64,000 bases of DNA from Anaerosporobacter mobilis DSM 15930 (GCF_900142955.1 NZ_FRCP01000016.1:107941-171940); one strand, 5' to 3'; positions 37,421 to 47,091 are shown, counted from the stretch's first letter. Notes: generated by a model not told the origin, from the letters alone. Program-made: numbers and translations.

Positions 37421-37747
37421 ATGAGTGAAGAACGTGATATTGAAAAAATCCAAAAATTATTAGCGAAAGGTAAGACAGAAAAGATTGAGAAATATCTTAA
37501 TGACAAGAATATCGTAGTAGTTAAAGCAGCGATAGCAGCTTTGGGTGAGAGTAAAGATGAAGCCTCAACTAATTTATTAAGCAAATTGATTGATCATCAG
37601 GATCCAGAAATTAGAAAAGCAGCAATTGTTGCTTTTGGAAAAGGTAAATCAGGATATGCAAGAACGTTCATTCAACATCTAGTAGCTACGGAAAAGGATG
37701 AGCAAGTTAAAGAAGTAGCGATGAAAGTATTGAATGAATTTAAGTAG
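37421..37747 (+). CDS. HEAT-repeat protein
   Basis: 108 residues forming about three HEAT repeats: KIEKYLNDKNIVVVKAAIAA, NLLSKLIDHQDPEIRKAAIV and FIQHLVATEKDEQVKEVAMK. Such small alpha-solenoids bind other proteins. There is no signal peptide. AAGGAG is before ATG. Single gene with its own terminator. Function not deducible. Confidence 0.75.
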   Translation: MSEERDIEKIQKLLAKGKTEKIEKYLNDKNIVVVKAAIAALGESKDEASTNLLSKLIDHQDPEIRKAAIVAFGKGKSGYARTFIQHLVATEKDEQVKEVAMKVLNEFK

Positions 37748-37798
37748 AGTAACTACGCTTATGATTAATAGACAGATATAGAATTTAATAAGTAGGAT

Positions 37799-37844
37799 AA
37801 AACGAGGTTGTTGCAAAATAATAATTTTGCAGCAACCTCGTTTT
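37799..37844. terminator. Bidirectional terminator between HEAT and LUD genes
   Basis: AAAACGAGGTTGTTGCAAAAT and its complement (one mismatch) form a stem of about 20 bp with T/A ends on both strands. Confidence 0.85.
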
Positions 37845-37904
37845 AATATGACGCAAATTATGTGTGTTATGTTAAGAAAGCTCTGATACGATTTAGTCAG
37901 GATA

Positions 37905-38540
37905 TTAGTAGCCAAGCTCTTCGCCAACTAAGACAACAATTAATCGACCTGGTTTATTGGACTTTCTTGTAATTACAGTATTCGAACACATGCAATCTGG
38001 AACTAAGCAATCGGTACAACGTCCGAAATCATGGCATGGTGTTTTACGGTTGAGACGGACAGCGTTCGGTGGTGCGGCCATGTTATGTACACGCGCAATT
38101 CCAGCTTCCACATCCGGCACAACTTTATTCATACCTGCAACGATGATTACATTACCAGGACCTGTAACAAGACAGGCTACGCGGTTTCCACTACCATCGA
38201 TGTTAACTAACTGTCCATCTAAGGTAATGGCATTTGTACTCATAAGGAAATAATCAGCAGTAACTGTTTTAGCGTACATTGCCTTTTGTTCCTCAGGAGT
38301 AGTTGCAGTTGCACGGTCATATAGTGTATATGGTGCTGTCTTTAGATAATCTAGTAAACCGATTTCTGTGAGGGTTTCGGAACCACCCCAAGAGATTGTA
38401 GCATCAGGCGTGAAGAGTGATTTGATACATTCTAAAGCTTCAGCCTTATCATTACAGTAATAACCTTGCATTCCTCGAAGTTTACATTTTTCTAAGATGG
38501 ATTTTGCTTGGTTTTTATAGAATTCTTTTTTGATATCCAA
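37905..38540 (-). CDS. LUD-domain protein (LutC/YkgG-like)
   Basis: 211 residues of the LUD (DUF162) fold: GMQGYYCNDKAEALECIKSL, ATISWGGSETLTEIGLLDYL, YFLMSTNAITLDGQLVNIDG and NVIIVAGMNKVVPDVEAGI are typical. The C-terminal CHDFGRCTDCLVPDCMCS is cysteine-rich and could hold a metal or Fe-S centre. Family members include the lactate-oxidation protein LutC, but lutA and lutB are missing here, so a lactate role is not supported. GGAGG on the reverse strand precedes ATG 38540. Monocistronic. Confidence 0.85.
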   Translation of the reverse strand: MDIKKEFYKNQAKSILEKCKLRGMQGYYCNDKAEALECIKSLFTPDATISWGGSETLTEIGLLDYLKTAPYTLYDRATATTPEEQKAMYAKTVTADYFLMSTNAITLDGQLVNIDGSGNRVACLVTGPGNVIIVAGMNKVVPDVEAGIARVHNMAAPPNAVRLNRKTPCHDFGRCTDCLVPDCMCSNTVITRKSNKPGRLIVVLVGEELGY

Positions 38541-38700
38541 TGTAATGTCCTCCTTTGATGGATAAATTATTATTTATTATAAATTACAGTATACCACAGC
38601 CTCGTGATAATGAGGGAAAGATTTTATTTGAAGATAGGCTGTATTTTTATATGTACAATAAGGTATAATACGGTAAGAATATAAATAAGAGGGGATTATT

Positions 38701-39348
38701 ATGGCGAATATATTAATCGTTGATGATGAGGAATCAATTAATGAGTTAGTTAAATTGAATTTGAAATTGGTGGGGCATACTTGTGATCAAGCTTATGACG
38801 GACGAGAAGCATTAGATATGGTAACGAAGGGACCCTATGACTTAATTCTTCTAGATGTTATGTTGCCATTCATATCTGGGTTCGATCTAATGAAGAAGAT
38901 AAAGGAGACACCAGTTATATTCATGACGGCAAAAGATCGTATCGAAGATAAGATTCAAGGGTTGACTTCGGGAGCAGAAGATTACCTAGTGAAGCCATTC
39001 GAGATATTAGAATTAATTGCAAGAATCAACATTGTACTTAGACGGACGAAGACGGAGAACACTGTTTTTAAATTGGTTGATATGGAGATGGACAGAGAGG
39101 GAAAGGTAGTAAGATATAGGAATAAGGAAATTGATTTGACACCACAGGAGTATTGTCTTTTAGAAGTGTTTGTGATTAATCAAAACTTGGCCTTGTCGAG
39201 AGAGAAGTTATTAGAATTAGCATGGGGATATGAATACGAAGGGGATACAAGAACGGTTGATGTACATGTACAGAAGTTACGTAAGAAACTAGGATTAGAG
39301 GAGAGAATTAAAACTGTGTACAAGGTTGGGTACCGTCTGGAAGTGTAG
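38701..39348 (+). CDS. OmpR-family response regulator
   Basis: Receiver residues 1-115: D9/D10 (ILIVDDEESI), phosphoacceptor D53 (LILLDVMLPF), T in IFMTAK and K in DYLVKPFE. The winged helix has LTPQEYCLLEVF and RTVDVHVQKLRKKL. First gene of a four-gene run (regulator, kinase, DUF4097-like protein, transglutaminase-like protein) in one direction. AGAGGGG precedes the ATG. It probably controls the membrane protein genes downstream. Confidence 0.9.
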   Translation: MANILIVDDEESINELVKLNLKLVGHTCDQAYDGREALDMVTKGPYDLILLDVMLPFISGFDLMKKIKETPVIFMTAKDRIEDKIQGLTSGAEDYLVKPFEILELIARINIVLRRTKTENTVFKLVDMEMDREGKVVRYRNKEIDLTPQEYCLLEVFVINQNLALSREKLLELAWGYEYEGDTRTVDVHVQKLRKKLGLEERIKTVYKVGYRLEV

Positions 39349-39356
39349 GTGAGAGG

Positions 39357-40751
39357 ATGAAGTTTTGGCAGAAAGTATTCCTAAGTGTACTAATATTGTT
39401 TGTTGTAGCACTCAATATAGGAATGTTTACGGTTATGCATTTTACATATAAAGAACAATTAAGTAGTGTTAAACAACGTGCTAAGGGAGAGGCATATTTT
39501 CTAAGAAACTCCATTAGTAAGGATTTTACGAATCTAGAAGAAACCTCTACCTTAACGAGAGATAAGAAGGAGACTATATATGATTCCTATAAGACATATT
39601 ATATGGAGCAGAATGTATTCCTAGAGCTATGGAGTGGAAACAGTCTTATTGGAGGGACTTTTGATTTGAATATAGAGTCAAGAGACGAACTTGATACGGT
39701 AGACAATGTACAAAATCTTCTTATTCGAGAGGTGGACCAAGAGGAATACTTGTTTCTTGCATGTAACTTGGAGGAACCTTATGAAAACCATATACTGGTT
39801 ATCGCCTACCCATTAACAGAGCTTACGAATACAAGAAAGCAATTAGTACAGATGGTAATAGCGACTGATATTGCTATAACCATACTATTGTCAGTAATTC
39901 TATATCTTATCATACGAAAATTGATGAAACCACTAAAACGTTTATCGGAGGCAACGGGGGAGATTACGCAGGGGAATTATAGTCAAGAGATACATATTCA
40001 AAGTCAAGATGAGTTTGGTAGTTTGGCTAAGAAATTTAATACTATGTCAGAGAGAATTAATGAAAATATAAACCTTTTGCAGGAAGAAAGTGATAGGAAG
40101 CAACAGCTAATCGATAATATGGCACATGAACTTCGGACGCCATTAACATCGATTTCAGGATATGCAGATTATATGCGTATGGCAGCTTTATCAGAAGAAG
40201 AGCGAATACATGCACTGGACTATATCATTGCTGAAACTAAGAGATTGGAGAAATTAAGCAGAACCTTGTTGATGATTGCTGATATCAGAGAAGGTGTATT
40301 AACTAAGACGGCTGTTTCCACAGAGCAAATAAAGATTTATATACAGAATCTTTTCCACAATCAATTAAAGGAGAAACAGATTCTGTTAGAGGTGAATTGT
40401 GAGATAGAAACCATAGAAGCAAGTGAGGTAATGCTACAGTGTATATTAGGAAACCTAATTGAGAATGCGATACGCGCTTGTGAGGTAGAGGGAAGAATAA
40501 CAGTAACATTCTATAACCATGAAGGGACTTGTTTCACGGTAGAGGATAATGGAATTGGCATGGAAGCGGAGGAGATTGCTAAGATAATGGAACCTTTTTA
40601 CCGTGTTGATAATGCCAGAAGCCGTAAGCATGGTGGAGTAGGCTTGGGGGTGACCTTGTGTCATCAAATTGTTAAAGTACATCAAGGAGAGCTTCGCTAT
40701 GAATCAGAAGTGAATAAGGGGACTAAAGTAATTGTAACATTTACAACTTGA
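39357..40751 (+). CDS. Sensor histidine kinase (partner of the 38701 regulator)
   Basis: 464 residues: TM1 about 8-28, an extracellular region to about 160, TM2 about 165-187, HAMP with LTKP-like IRKLMKPLKRLSEA, HisKA with H in NMAHELRTPLTSI, then the ATPase motifs ILGNLIENAIRAC, VEDNGIGME and GVGLGVTL. It starts 8 bp after the regulator stop with GAGAGG upstream. Complete. The signal is unknown. Confidence 0.9.
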   Translation: MKFWQKVFLSVLILFVVALNIGMFTVMHFTYKEQLSSVKQRAKGEAYFLRNSISKDFTNLEETSTLTRDKKETIYDSYKTYYMEQNVFLELWSGNSLIGGTFDLNIESRDELDTVDNVQNLLIREVDQEEYLFLACNLEEPYENHILVIAYPLTELTNTRKQLVQMVIATDIAITILLSVILYLIIRKLMKPLKRLSEATGEITQGNYSQEIHIQSQDEFGSLAKKFNTMSERINENINLLQEESDRKQQLIDNMAHELRTPLTSISGYADYMRMAALSEEERIHALDYIIAETKRLEKLSRTLLMIADIREGVLTKTAVSTEQIKIYIQNLFHNQLKEKQILLEVNCEIETIEASEVMLQCILGNLIENAIRACEVEGRITVTFYNHEGTCFTVEDNGIGMEAEEIAKIMEPFYRVDNARSRKHGGVGLGVTLCHQIVKVHQGELRYESEVNKGTKVIVTFTT

Positions 40752-40870
40752 TAACATCTTTATGACAGTTCTACAAAAAGTGGACGGTATACTAAGAATA
40801 GATTAATGGTGCTAACTTGAGCGGGTAAGATTGACGCCGGCAATCTATAATAAAGATGAGGAGTGAGTAT

Positions 40871-42148
40871 ATGAAGAGGAATATGATAGTGACGTTATGT
40901 GCCGCAGCTGGAATAGTAGTGATCGGGGTATGTGGACTTGTTATAAGTATGAATATTGATAAACAGGGTCAAAGCAGTAAGGTGGAACAAGTACCGATGA
41001 ATGTTACTTCATCTAAGGATGAGAATGAAGAAGATACAAAAGTTGAGACTATAGATAAAAACACGAATGGAAATATAGAAGCTACAACATTTTTGTTTGA
41101 TGCTACAGCAATTATAGTAGAACATGACAGAAACATCAAGGATGAGGGTTTTGAAATATCATTCGAATCTGCGGTTATGATAGGGCTTGAATATATTAGG
41201 GATACGTATGGGGGAACATTTGATACCATCGATGTCAAGATGGATACAACTTCAACAAGTGGAATTCTAAGTGGGAGCGTTGCTTGGTATGAAGTTGTAG
41301 AGATGGATAACAATAAGCGTTATGAGATTACAATTAACACGCAGACAGGGGAGGTTATGAATGTTCAGGCGTATTATAAGGAAAATGCTTCCGATAATAA
41401 ATGGGTGAAAGCAGATACTTCGTCAAAGAATAACGAATATAAAGTTGAGAAACTTGATTTAGAAGCGTTTTCGAATATTGAAGTGAATATTGAATATAAT
41501 GCAGATGTTGAAATTGTAACAGGGGATTCCTATGGAGTAATACTTCATTATTATGGACCTGACTATAGCATTGACTATAGCAACGAAAGTGGAGTACTTC
41601 GTATTGCAGATGATGTTACAGATAAGGCGTATGAGATGAGTAACCAGAGGGTGAATAATTATGTGACAATTATTGTTCCAGGAGATACCAACCTTTCTAC
41701 TGTTGATATTATAGCAACATCAGGGGATATATCACTGAAATCGGTTCAGACAAATGACATAAAAACATTAACTTATAGTGGAGATAGTTCGTTCGTAGAC
41801 ATGATTATAGGTTCAGGAGATTTGCAAACGTATTCAGGAGATATTGATGTGAAAGATCTGCAAAGTAGTACAGTAAAGATGACTTCCATCAGTGGAGATA
41901 TAACCGTTAAAGGAAAGGTATATGGAAGCAGTACATTTGAAGCAACTTCTGGAGATGTTGTAATAGCATGTAAAGAGCAAGAAAAGAGGTATTCTTACAA
42001 TCTAAGTACGACCTCTGGCAGCATAGGGGTAAACGGGAAAGTAGTAGAAGACGAGATCGGCGCAGAGAAAAACGTACAGAATAGTAAAGAGAATATAATC
42101 AAAGCAACAAGTACGTCAGGGGATATAGATATTGCCTTTGAGAATTAA
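40871..42148 (+). CDS. Membrane-anchored protein with PepSY-like and DUF4097 (beta-helix) domains
   Basis: ATG 40871 follows GAGGAG at 8 bp; it gives 425 residues. An N-terminal TM anchor (LCAAAGIVVIGVCGLVIS) is followed by a polar linker, then a PepSY-like module near 95-165 (SFESAVMIGLEYIRDTYGGT, WYEVVEMDNNKRYEI, NTQTGEVMNVQ). From about 190 there is a DUF4097-type repetitive beta-helix with recurring SGD: TSGDISLKS, YSGDSSF, GSGDLQTYSGDI, ISGDITV, TSGDVVIA. It acts outside the membrane. The role is unknown; it probably belongs to the envelope regulon of the upstream two-component system. Confidence 0.75.
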   Translation: MKRNMIVTLCAAAGIVVIGVCGLVISMNIDKQGQSSKVEQVPMNVTSSKDENEEDTKVETIDKNTNGNIEATTFLFDATAIIVEHDRNIKDEGFEISFESAVMIGLEYIRDTYGGTFDTIDVKMDTTSTSGILSGSVAWYEVVEMDNNKRYEITINTQTGEVMNVQAYYKENASDNKWVKADTSSKNNEYKVEKLDLEAFSNIEVNIEYNADVEIVTGDSYGVILHYYGPDYSIDYSNESGVLRIADDVTDKAYEMSNQRVNNYVTIIVPGDTNLSTVDIIATSGDISLKSVQTNDIKTLTYSGDSSFVDMIIGSGDLQTYSGDIDVKDLQSSTVKMTSISGDITVKGKVYGSSTFEATSGDVVIACKEQEKRYSYNLSTTSGSIGVNGKVVEDEIGAEKNVQNSKENIIKATSTSGDIDIAFEN

Positions 42149-42161
42149 GTGGGGGTAGAGG

Positions 42162-43481
42162 ATGAAGAAGAGAAGAAGGGGTCTCGTAGTGGCAGTAATT
42201 ATTGCAATAGTGGGGGTGCTTTTTGGGACAATTATATATATTAGGAGTGACCGAGAAAAACGTAAGGATGGAATACAAACAAGCACAAACGAGATTCAGC
42301 TCAAAGGGGAAGCTTTTCCTTGGAATGGTTGTTATCGTATCATTAGAGCAGACAATTCGGATTTGCAACTAAGCTTTGAGAAAGACACACAAACGGTGAA
42401 AGCAAGTTCCATGTCAGGCGGATATGCCAATGATATATTATACGATTGGATCTATGACGGTGAAAAGATTACATTTGCAATATTACGTAACGCTTATAAT
42501 GAAATTTATGTGTTGGAAGAAGTTGAAGAGGGAAATCTATCTGGAACTTGTCAGTACATGTCTAGGGAGACTGCAGTTATACTGGAAAAATACCGTGATA
42601 CAGCAAATACGAAAGAGCAGAGTAATCAAGATATGAAACGTTCGGGAAAGGAACAAGTAGACTTACTAAATGCCTATTCAGAATATAAAACAGATGAACT
42701 CGTGTATGATTATACATATGATTTGAATCAAAAAGAATTATATAGGGATTTTATCAATACCTATGAGCTAGATCGTATAGCAGAAGGAAAATCAGACATC
42801 GAATTAATGATGGCACTTATGAATTGGTTATGCGATATTTGTAAGCATGGTTCAACAGCCTATTATGAGTCAAGTTCCATCGATGAAATTGTGACATATG
42901 GAAAGGAAAATGGCTTGAACTGTAGATGTCTATCCCTTGTTTTATCCGAGGTTATGCGAATGTATGGAATTAAAGCAAAGGTGATTTGGTGTTATCCTAA
43001 GGATGATTATTTTGATGATTGTCATGTAGTGGTGCAAGCATATTCAGAGAAAACGAAGCAGTGGATTATGTTTGATCCAACCTATCGGCTGACACTTCAA
43101 ACAAAGACAGGAGAGTATATGGACATACAAGGGTTAAGAGAGTGGATTCGCACGTATGGTTACGACTTAGAAGGCATGACTCCAGAATCGTCGTACTATC
43201 TTGTTTCTAATGAAGATGCTGGATATACAGGGAATGCCGAGTATGGGTTCAATCTGAAGGACTATGCCAATTACATGGCTAAGAATCTCTTTCGATTAAA
43301 ATGTTTAAGTAAAAATACTATATTAGGAACAAAATGCTTCCAGAATACCTATACCATTGAGCTTATTCCTACCAACTACAACATAGCGGGGATTGAATTG
43401 TTTAAGGCAAATGAGATTGATCTGTCAGGAAAATACGTCTATTCCACTGATGTAGATAAATTCTTTAAACTACCAGAGTAG
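42162..43481 (+). CDS. Membrane-anchored transglutaminase-like protein
   Basis: An N-terminal TM helix (GLVVAVIIAIVGVLFGTIIY) and a C-terminal transglutaminase/protease fold. The triad is visible: C254 in NGLNCRCLSLVL, H288 in DDCHVVVQAY and D305 in IMFDPTYR. Family members crosslink or cut proteins outside the cell. It starts 13 bp after the DUF4097-like gene with a GGGGG...GAGG leader and is clearly in the same operon. The substrate is unknown; the neighbour protein is an obvious candidate. Confidence 0.8.
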   Translation: MKKRRRGLVVAVIIAIVGVLFGTIIYIRSDREKRKDGIQTSTNEIQLKGEAFPWNGCYRIIRADNSDLQLSFEKDTQTVKASSMSGGYANDILYDWIYDGEKITFAILRNAYNEIYVLEEVEEGNLSGTCQYMSRETAVILEKYRDTANTKEQSNQDMKRSGKEQVDLLNAYSEYKTDELVYDYTYDLNQKELYRDFINTYELDRIAEGKSDIELMMALMNWLCDICKHGSTAYYESSSIDEIVTYGKENGLNCRCLSLVLSEVMRMYGIKAKVIWCYPKDDYFDDCHVVVQAYSEKTKQWIMFDPTYRLTLQTKTGEYMDIQGLREWIRTYGYDLEGMTPESSYYLVSNEDAGYTGNAEYGFNLKDYANYMAKNLFRLKCLSKNTILGTKCFQNTYTIELIPTNYNIAGIELFKANEIDLSGKYVYSTDVDKFFKLPE

Positions 43482-43673
43482 TAAGAAAAACAGGTTGCGA
43501 ACCTTGTAAAAAGAAGCTATAATCTATCTTATTGGAAGGAAATCAAAGAGGAGTTGCGAGAATTTGATTTCACCCCATAAGGTAGTGAAGAACGAAGTTC
43601 TAGTGTCATATAAGTGAACGAGAGATACTGGCGATATACCTTATGAGGAATCATAAGAAAGTTGGAATTATAC
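43482..43673. other. 192-bp gap before topB with an inverted repeat
   Basis: No gene. CCATAAGGTA near 43575 and TACCTTATG near 43637 are complementary over nine bases and flank a palindromic GAACGAAGTTC, so the leader of topB can fold. No T-tract follows, so it is more likely regulatory than a terminator. Confidence 0.35.
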
Positions 43674-45749
43674 ATGTCTAAAAGTTTATATATTTCTGAA
43701 AAACCAAGCGTTGCGCAGGAGTTTGCGAAAGCACTTAAGTACAACTTTAAGAAACGCGATGGATATATAGAAGCGGATGAGGCCATTGTAACTTGGTGTG
43801 TAGGTCACTTGGTTACAATGAGCTATCCCGATGTCTATGATGAAAGTCTTAAGAAATGGTCATTGACTACGTTACCATTTCTTCCAAAAGAATTCTTATA
43901 TGAAGTCATTCCAGATGTAAGTAAACAATTTAATACGGTGAAAGCTTTACTCAACCGCGAAGATGTTTCTGTAATCTATGTGTGCACTGACTCTGGACGT
44001 GAAGGAGAATATATCTACCGTTTAGTGGATCAGTTAGCAGGGGTACCAGAGACGAAAGATAAGCGAAGAGTTTGGATTGACTCACAGACAGAGGACGAAA
44101 TCTTACGTGGAATACGAGAAGCGAAACCATTATCGGCATATGATCCTATATCAGATGCGGCTTACTTAAGAGCGAAGGAAGACTATTTGATGGGTATTAA
44201 CTTCTCTCGTGTACTTACGCTTAAGTACGGACAAGCGGTTACAAACTATCTACAAAGCAAATGGACCTCTATCTCCGTAGGGCGCGTTATGACCTGTGTT
44301 CTTGGTATGGTTGTAAAGAGAGAACGTGAAATCCGAGCGTTCGTTAAGACACCATTCTACCGTGTGATAGCAGGAATCAATACCTTCGGTAAGGAATTCG
44401 ATGGGGAATGGAGAGCAGTAGAAGGTTCAAAGTATTTTAACTCTCATCTGTTATATAAGGAAAATGGTTTCAAAGCGAGAGAAAGTGCAGACCAGTTAAT
44501 AACGGAATTAACAACGGATTTTGACAAGCAAGGTGTAATTGAGAGGCTTGAAAAGAAGAAGGAGAATAAGAATGCTCCACTATTATTCAACTTAGCTGAA
44601 TTACAAAATGAATGCTCAAAGCTATTCAAAATCAGTCCAGATGAAACGTTGAAGATTGTACAAGAGTTATATGAAAAAAAATTAGTAACTTATCCAAGAA
44701 CCGATGCCAGAGTTTTGTCTACAGCTGTAGCAAAAGAAATCCATAAGAACATTGGAGGATTACGTAATTACGCTCATGTGGGTGAATTTGCGAATGAAAT
44801 CCTAGAGAATGGCAGCTATAAGAACATTGCTAAAACAAGATATGTGAATGATAAACAGATTACAGACCATTATGCAATTATCCCAACTGGTCAGGGGTTA
44901 GCAGCCCTGAATGCTGTACCTCCAACTGCCAAGAAGGTATATGAAACAATCGCGAGAAGATTCTTAAGTATCTTCTATCCAGCAGCAGTTTATCAAAAAA
45001 TCAGTCTTATAGTGAAAGTGAAAGAAGAAAGTTTCTTCTCTAATTTTAAGATTCTAGAATCACCAGGGTATCTTAAAGTAACCAATTTGTCTTTCATGAC
45101 GAAAAAGTCAACACCACAGGCGACTGGATCACAAGCGACGTCTGTGCCAGTAGCAACAGATGAACAAGCAAATGGTGAGAATTGCGATTCTTCAGATAAT
45201 CAAGAAGATATGTTCGATGCAGAATTCATTAATAATATGAAGACCCTTAAGAAAGGTATGTTACTTAGTATTACTGGATTCAGTGTGAAAGAAGGAGAAA
45301 CTTCTCCACCGAAACGATATAATTCTGGTTCTATGATTCTTGCGATGGAGAATGCAGGACAGTTAATCGAAGATGAGGAATTACGCTCTCAGATAAAAGG
45401 TAGTGGTATTGGTACAAGTGCGACACGTGCAGAAATCTTGAATAAATTGATTAAGATTACATATCTGAGTCTGAATAAGAAAACACAGATTGTAACACCA
45501 ACACTTCTTGGAGAGATGATTTATGACGTGGTAAATGCTTCGATTCGTTCTCTACTAAACCCAGAACTAACTGCAAGTTGGGAGAAGGGGTTAACGTATG
45601 TTGCAGATGGAGACATCACAAGTGAAGAATATATGGTTAAGTTAGAGAATTTCGTAGCGAAGATGACGAACGGAGTTAAGGGACTTAACAATCAATATGC
45701 GCTTCGCCAGTTTTTTGATGAGGCAGCGAAGAATTATAAAAGTAAGTAG
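43674..45749 (+). CDS. topB: DNA topoisomerase III
   Basis: Type IA topoisomerase of 691 residues. It begins SLYISEKPSVAQEFAKAL, has the TOPRIM acidic motif VCTDSGREGEYIYR near residue 105, the active-site tyrosine in LVTYPRTDAR near 341, and the conserved GIGTSATRAEILNKL. Low-complexity insert at about 480-510. It unlinks single-stranded or catenated DNA during replication and recombination. ATG 43674 matches family starts; a TTG at 43662 is an alternative. No accessory mobile-element genes nearby, so it is the chromosomal copy. Confidence 0.9.
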   Translation: MSKSLYISEKPSVAQEFAKALKYNFKKRDGYIEADEAIVTWCVGHLVTMSYPDVYDESLKKWSLTTLPFLPKEFLYEVIPDVSKQFNTVKALLNREDVSVIYVCTDSGREGEYIYRLVDQLAGVPETKDKRRVWIDSQTEDEILRGIREAKPLSAYDPISDAAYLRAKEDYLMGINFSRVLTLKYGQAVTNYLQSKWTSISVGRVMTCVLGMVVKREREIRAFVKTPFYRVIAGINTFGKEFDGEWRAVEGSKYFNSHLLYKENGFKARESADQLITELTTDFDKQGVIERLEKKKENKNAPLLFNLAELQNECSKLFKISPDETLKIVQELYEKKLVTYPRTDARVLSTAVAKEIHKNIGGLRNYAHVGEFANEILENGSYKNIAKTRYVNDKQITDHYAIIPTGQGLAALNAVPPTAKKVYETIARRFLSIFYPAAVYQKISLIVKVKEESFFSNFKILESPGYLKVTNLSFMTKKSTPQATGSQATSVPVATDEQANGENCDSSDNQEDMFDAEFINNMKTLKKGMLLSITGFSVKEGETSPPKRYNSGSMILAMENAGQLIEDEELRSQIKGSGIGTSATRAEILNKLIKITYLSLNKKTQIVTPTLLGEMIYDVVNASIRSLLNPELTASWEKGLTYVADGDITSEEYMVKLENFVAKMTNGVKGLNNQYALRQFFDEAAKNYKSK

Positions 45750-45757
45750 GTACTAAG

Positions 45758-46037
45758 GCAAAACTCCAATTATATTTTCATGACTTCTTACCTAACGCAC
45801 TATGACACAAAACACGTTACGCACTTAAGTACTTCTATGTGTGTACACTACATTCATCAATTGATACGGAATCGCCTTCAATTCGGCATCCTGCCTCAGT
45901 TCAGGCTGGTTCGGCCTCCGTGCCTCACCTTCCTTGTCTTCTGAGTACACACTAAGAAGTACTTTAAGTGCTACACTATCGTTTTTTAGTCATAGTGAGT
46001 TAGGCAAGAAGTATTATTTACATTTTGTGAGTTTTGC
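45758..46037 (+). repeat. Palindromic intergenic element, copy C
   Basis: A 280-bp copy with ends GCAAAACTC (45758-45766) and GAGTTTTGC (46029-46037), same direction as copy A. Arms AGTACTTCTATGTGTGTAC and GTACACACTAAGAAGTACT are nearly complementary; CACTATGAC pairs with GTCATAGTG. The centre has GCCTTCAATTCGGCATCCTG and TTCGGCCTCCGTGCC. It fills the gap after topB and may also end topB transcription. Confidence 0.8.
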
Positions 46038-46145
46038 TTTGCTACTTTATTGAATTGAAACAAAGTTATTAAAATAATAAATAATAGTCATAATCTGCAA
46101 GCTTGTACTATATATTGATTAGAGTGAAAAGGAGTGTAGAAGTAT

Positions 46146-46811
46146 ATGGAAGAATTAATGATTAGTAATTTGTATGATATGAGTCAAACAATAGCCCTTA
46201 AAGTGTTCGAAGGCTGTACTTATCCATGGGAGGTACTTCCGAAGATTGGTGCATTTATATTAGAATTAGGTGAGTCTTTATCACAAGAGGAATACGAAAA
46301 AGTGGGTGAGAATGTTTGGATTGCAAAATCCGCAAAAGTAGCACCGACAGCATATATTAACGGCCCAGCAATTATCGGTAAGGATGCAGAAGTTCGACAC
46401 TGTGCATTCATTCGTGGGAATGCAATTGTAGGGGAAGGAGCTGTTGTAGGGAACTCGACAGAACTTAAGAACGTAATCCTCTTTAATAAGGTACAAGTTC
46501 CACATTATAATTACGTAGGCGATTCCATTCTTGGTTACCGTGCACATATGGGGGCAGGTTCCATTACATCAAATGTAAAGTCTGATAAGACCTTAGTAGA
46601 GATTACAAGTAACGGTAAAAGAATGAAGACAAGTCTTAAGAAAATGGGCGCAATGTTAGGGGATAATGTTGAAGTTGGTTGCAACAGTGTCTTGAATCCT
46701 GGTACAGTAATTGGAAGAGAAGCTAATATTTATCCGTTGTCCATGGTGCGTGGTTATGTTGAAGCAAAATCTATTTACAAAAAAGCTGGGGAAATTGTGT
46801 CAAAAAATTAA
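46146..46811 (+). CDS. Left-handed beta-helix (hexapeptide-repeat) protein, GlmU C-terminal-like
   Basis: 221 residues. After a short helical N-terminus there are hexapeptide repeats: VWIAKSAKVAPTAYINGPAI, IGKDAEVRHCAFIRGNAIVG, GEGAVVGNSTELKNVILFNK and VGDSILGYRAHMGAGSITSN. This is the acetyltransferase-type coil of GlmU and related sugar nucleotidyltransferases, without a nucleotidyltransferase domain. AAGGAG is upstream of ATG 46146. The substrate is probably a nucleotide sugar or sugar phosphate, but unproven. A hairpin follows. Confidence 0.75.
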   Translation: MEELMISNLYDMSQTIALKVFEGCTYPWEVLPKIGAFILELGESLSQEEYEKVGENVWIAKSAKVAPTAYINGPAIIGKDAEVRHCAFIRGNAIVGEGAVVGNSTELKNVILFNKVQVPHYNYVGDSILGYRAHMGAGSITSNVKSDKTLVEITSNGKRMKTSLKKMGAMLGDNVEVGCNSVLNPGTVIGREANIYPLSMVRGYVEAKSIYKKAGEIVSKN

Positions 46812-46820
46812 CAATAAAGT

Positions 46821-46851
46821 CATTGGTTTCTGTAGAAACTAATGAAATTTT
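46821..46851 (+). terminator. Terminator after the hexapeptide-repeat gene
   Basis: CATTGGTTTC (46821-46830) pairs with GAAACTAATG (46835-46844) with one G-T pair, followed by AAATTTT. Confidence 0.6.
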
Positions 46852-46921
46852 AAGAAATTTTATCAAAAAGTATGGACTAATCGCGAGTTTTGTGCGAAAA
46901 TGTGAGAAGGTGCGATGTGAG

Positions 46922-46980
46922 GTCAGGTAGGAAACAGCAATGTTTTTGATCCTGAGATTTGAGCTGTGCTCAATTTTCCT
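46922..46980 (+). promoter_or_regulatory. Leader hairpins upstream of the NifU-like gene
   Basis: TCAGG (46923-46927) pairs with CCTGA (46951-46955), and TTGAGC-TGT-GCTCAA (46959-46973) is followed by TTTT. This looks like an attenuator or a short terminated transcript 110-170 bp before the highly expressed pair of genes. A TATAAT at 47023-47028 without a good -35 is a possible promoter. Confidence 0.35.
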
Positions 46981-47091
46981 TATTGTTCAAAGAAGCCAAT
47001 TTCTTTTAACAATGTAGGCCAATATAATCGCCATGAACATAGCCATATAGGTAATTGGTATTCTAAAATGGATATTGAAAGGAGTTTCAAC

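Noticed and set aside
37905..38540. Lactate utilisation operon (lutABC)
   Set aside because: Only the LUD-domain gene is present; no lutA/lutB-like iron-sulfur genes flank it.
41690..42130. Repeated sequence blocks resembling short direct repeats
   Set aside because: They encode the SGD repeats of the DUF4097-like beta-helix and are protein-level repeats, not a CRISPR array.
46966..47091. N-terminal extension of the NifU-like protein
   Set aside because: The extension has different codon use, no ribosome binding site at its start, and overlaps leader hairpins; the ATG at 47092 has AAAGGAG.
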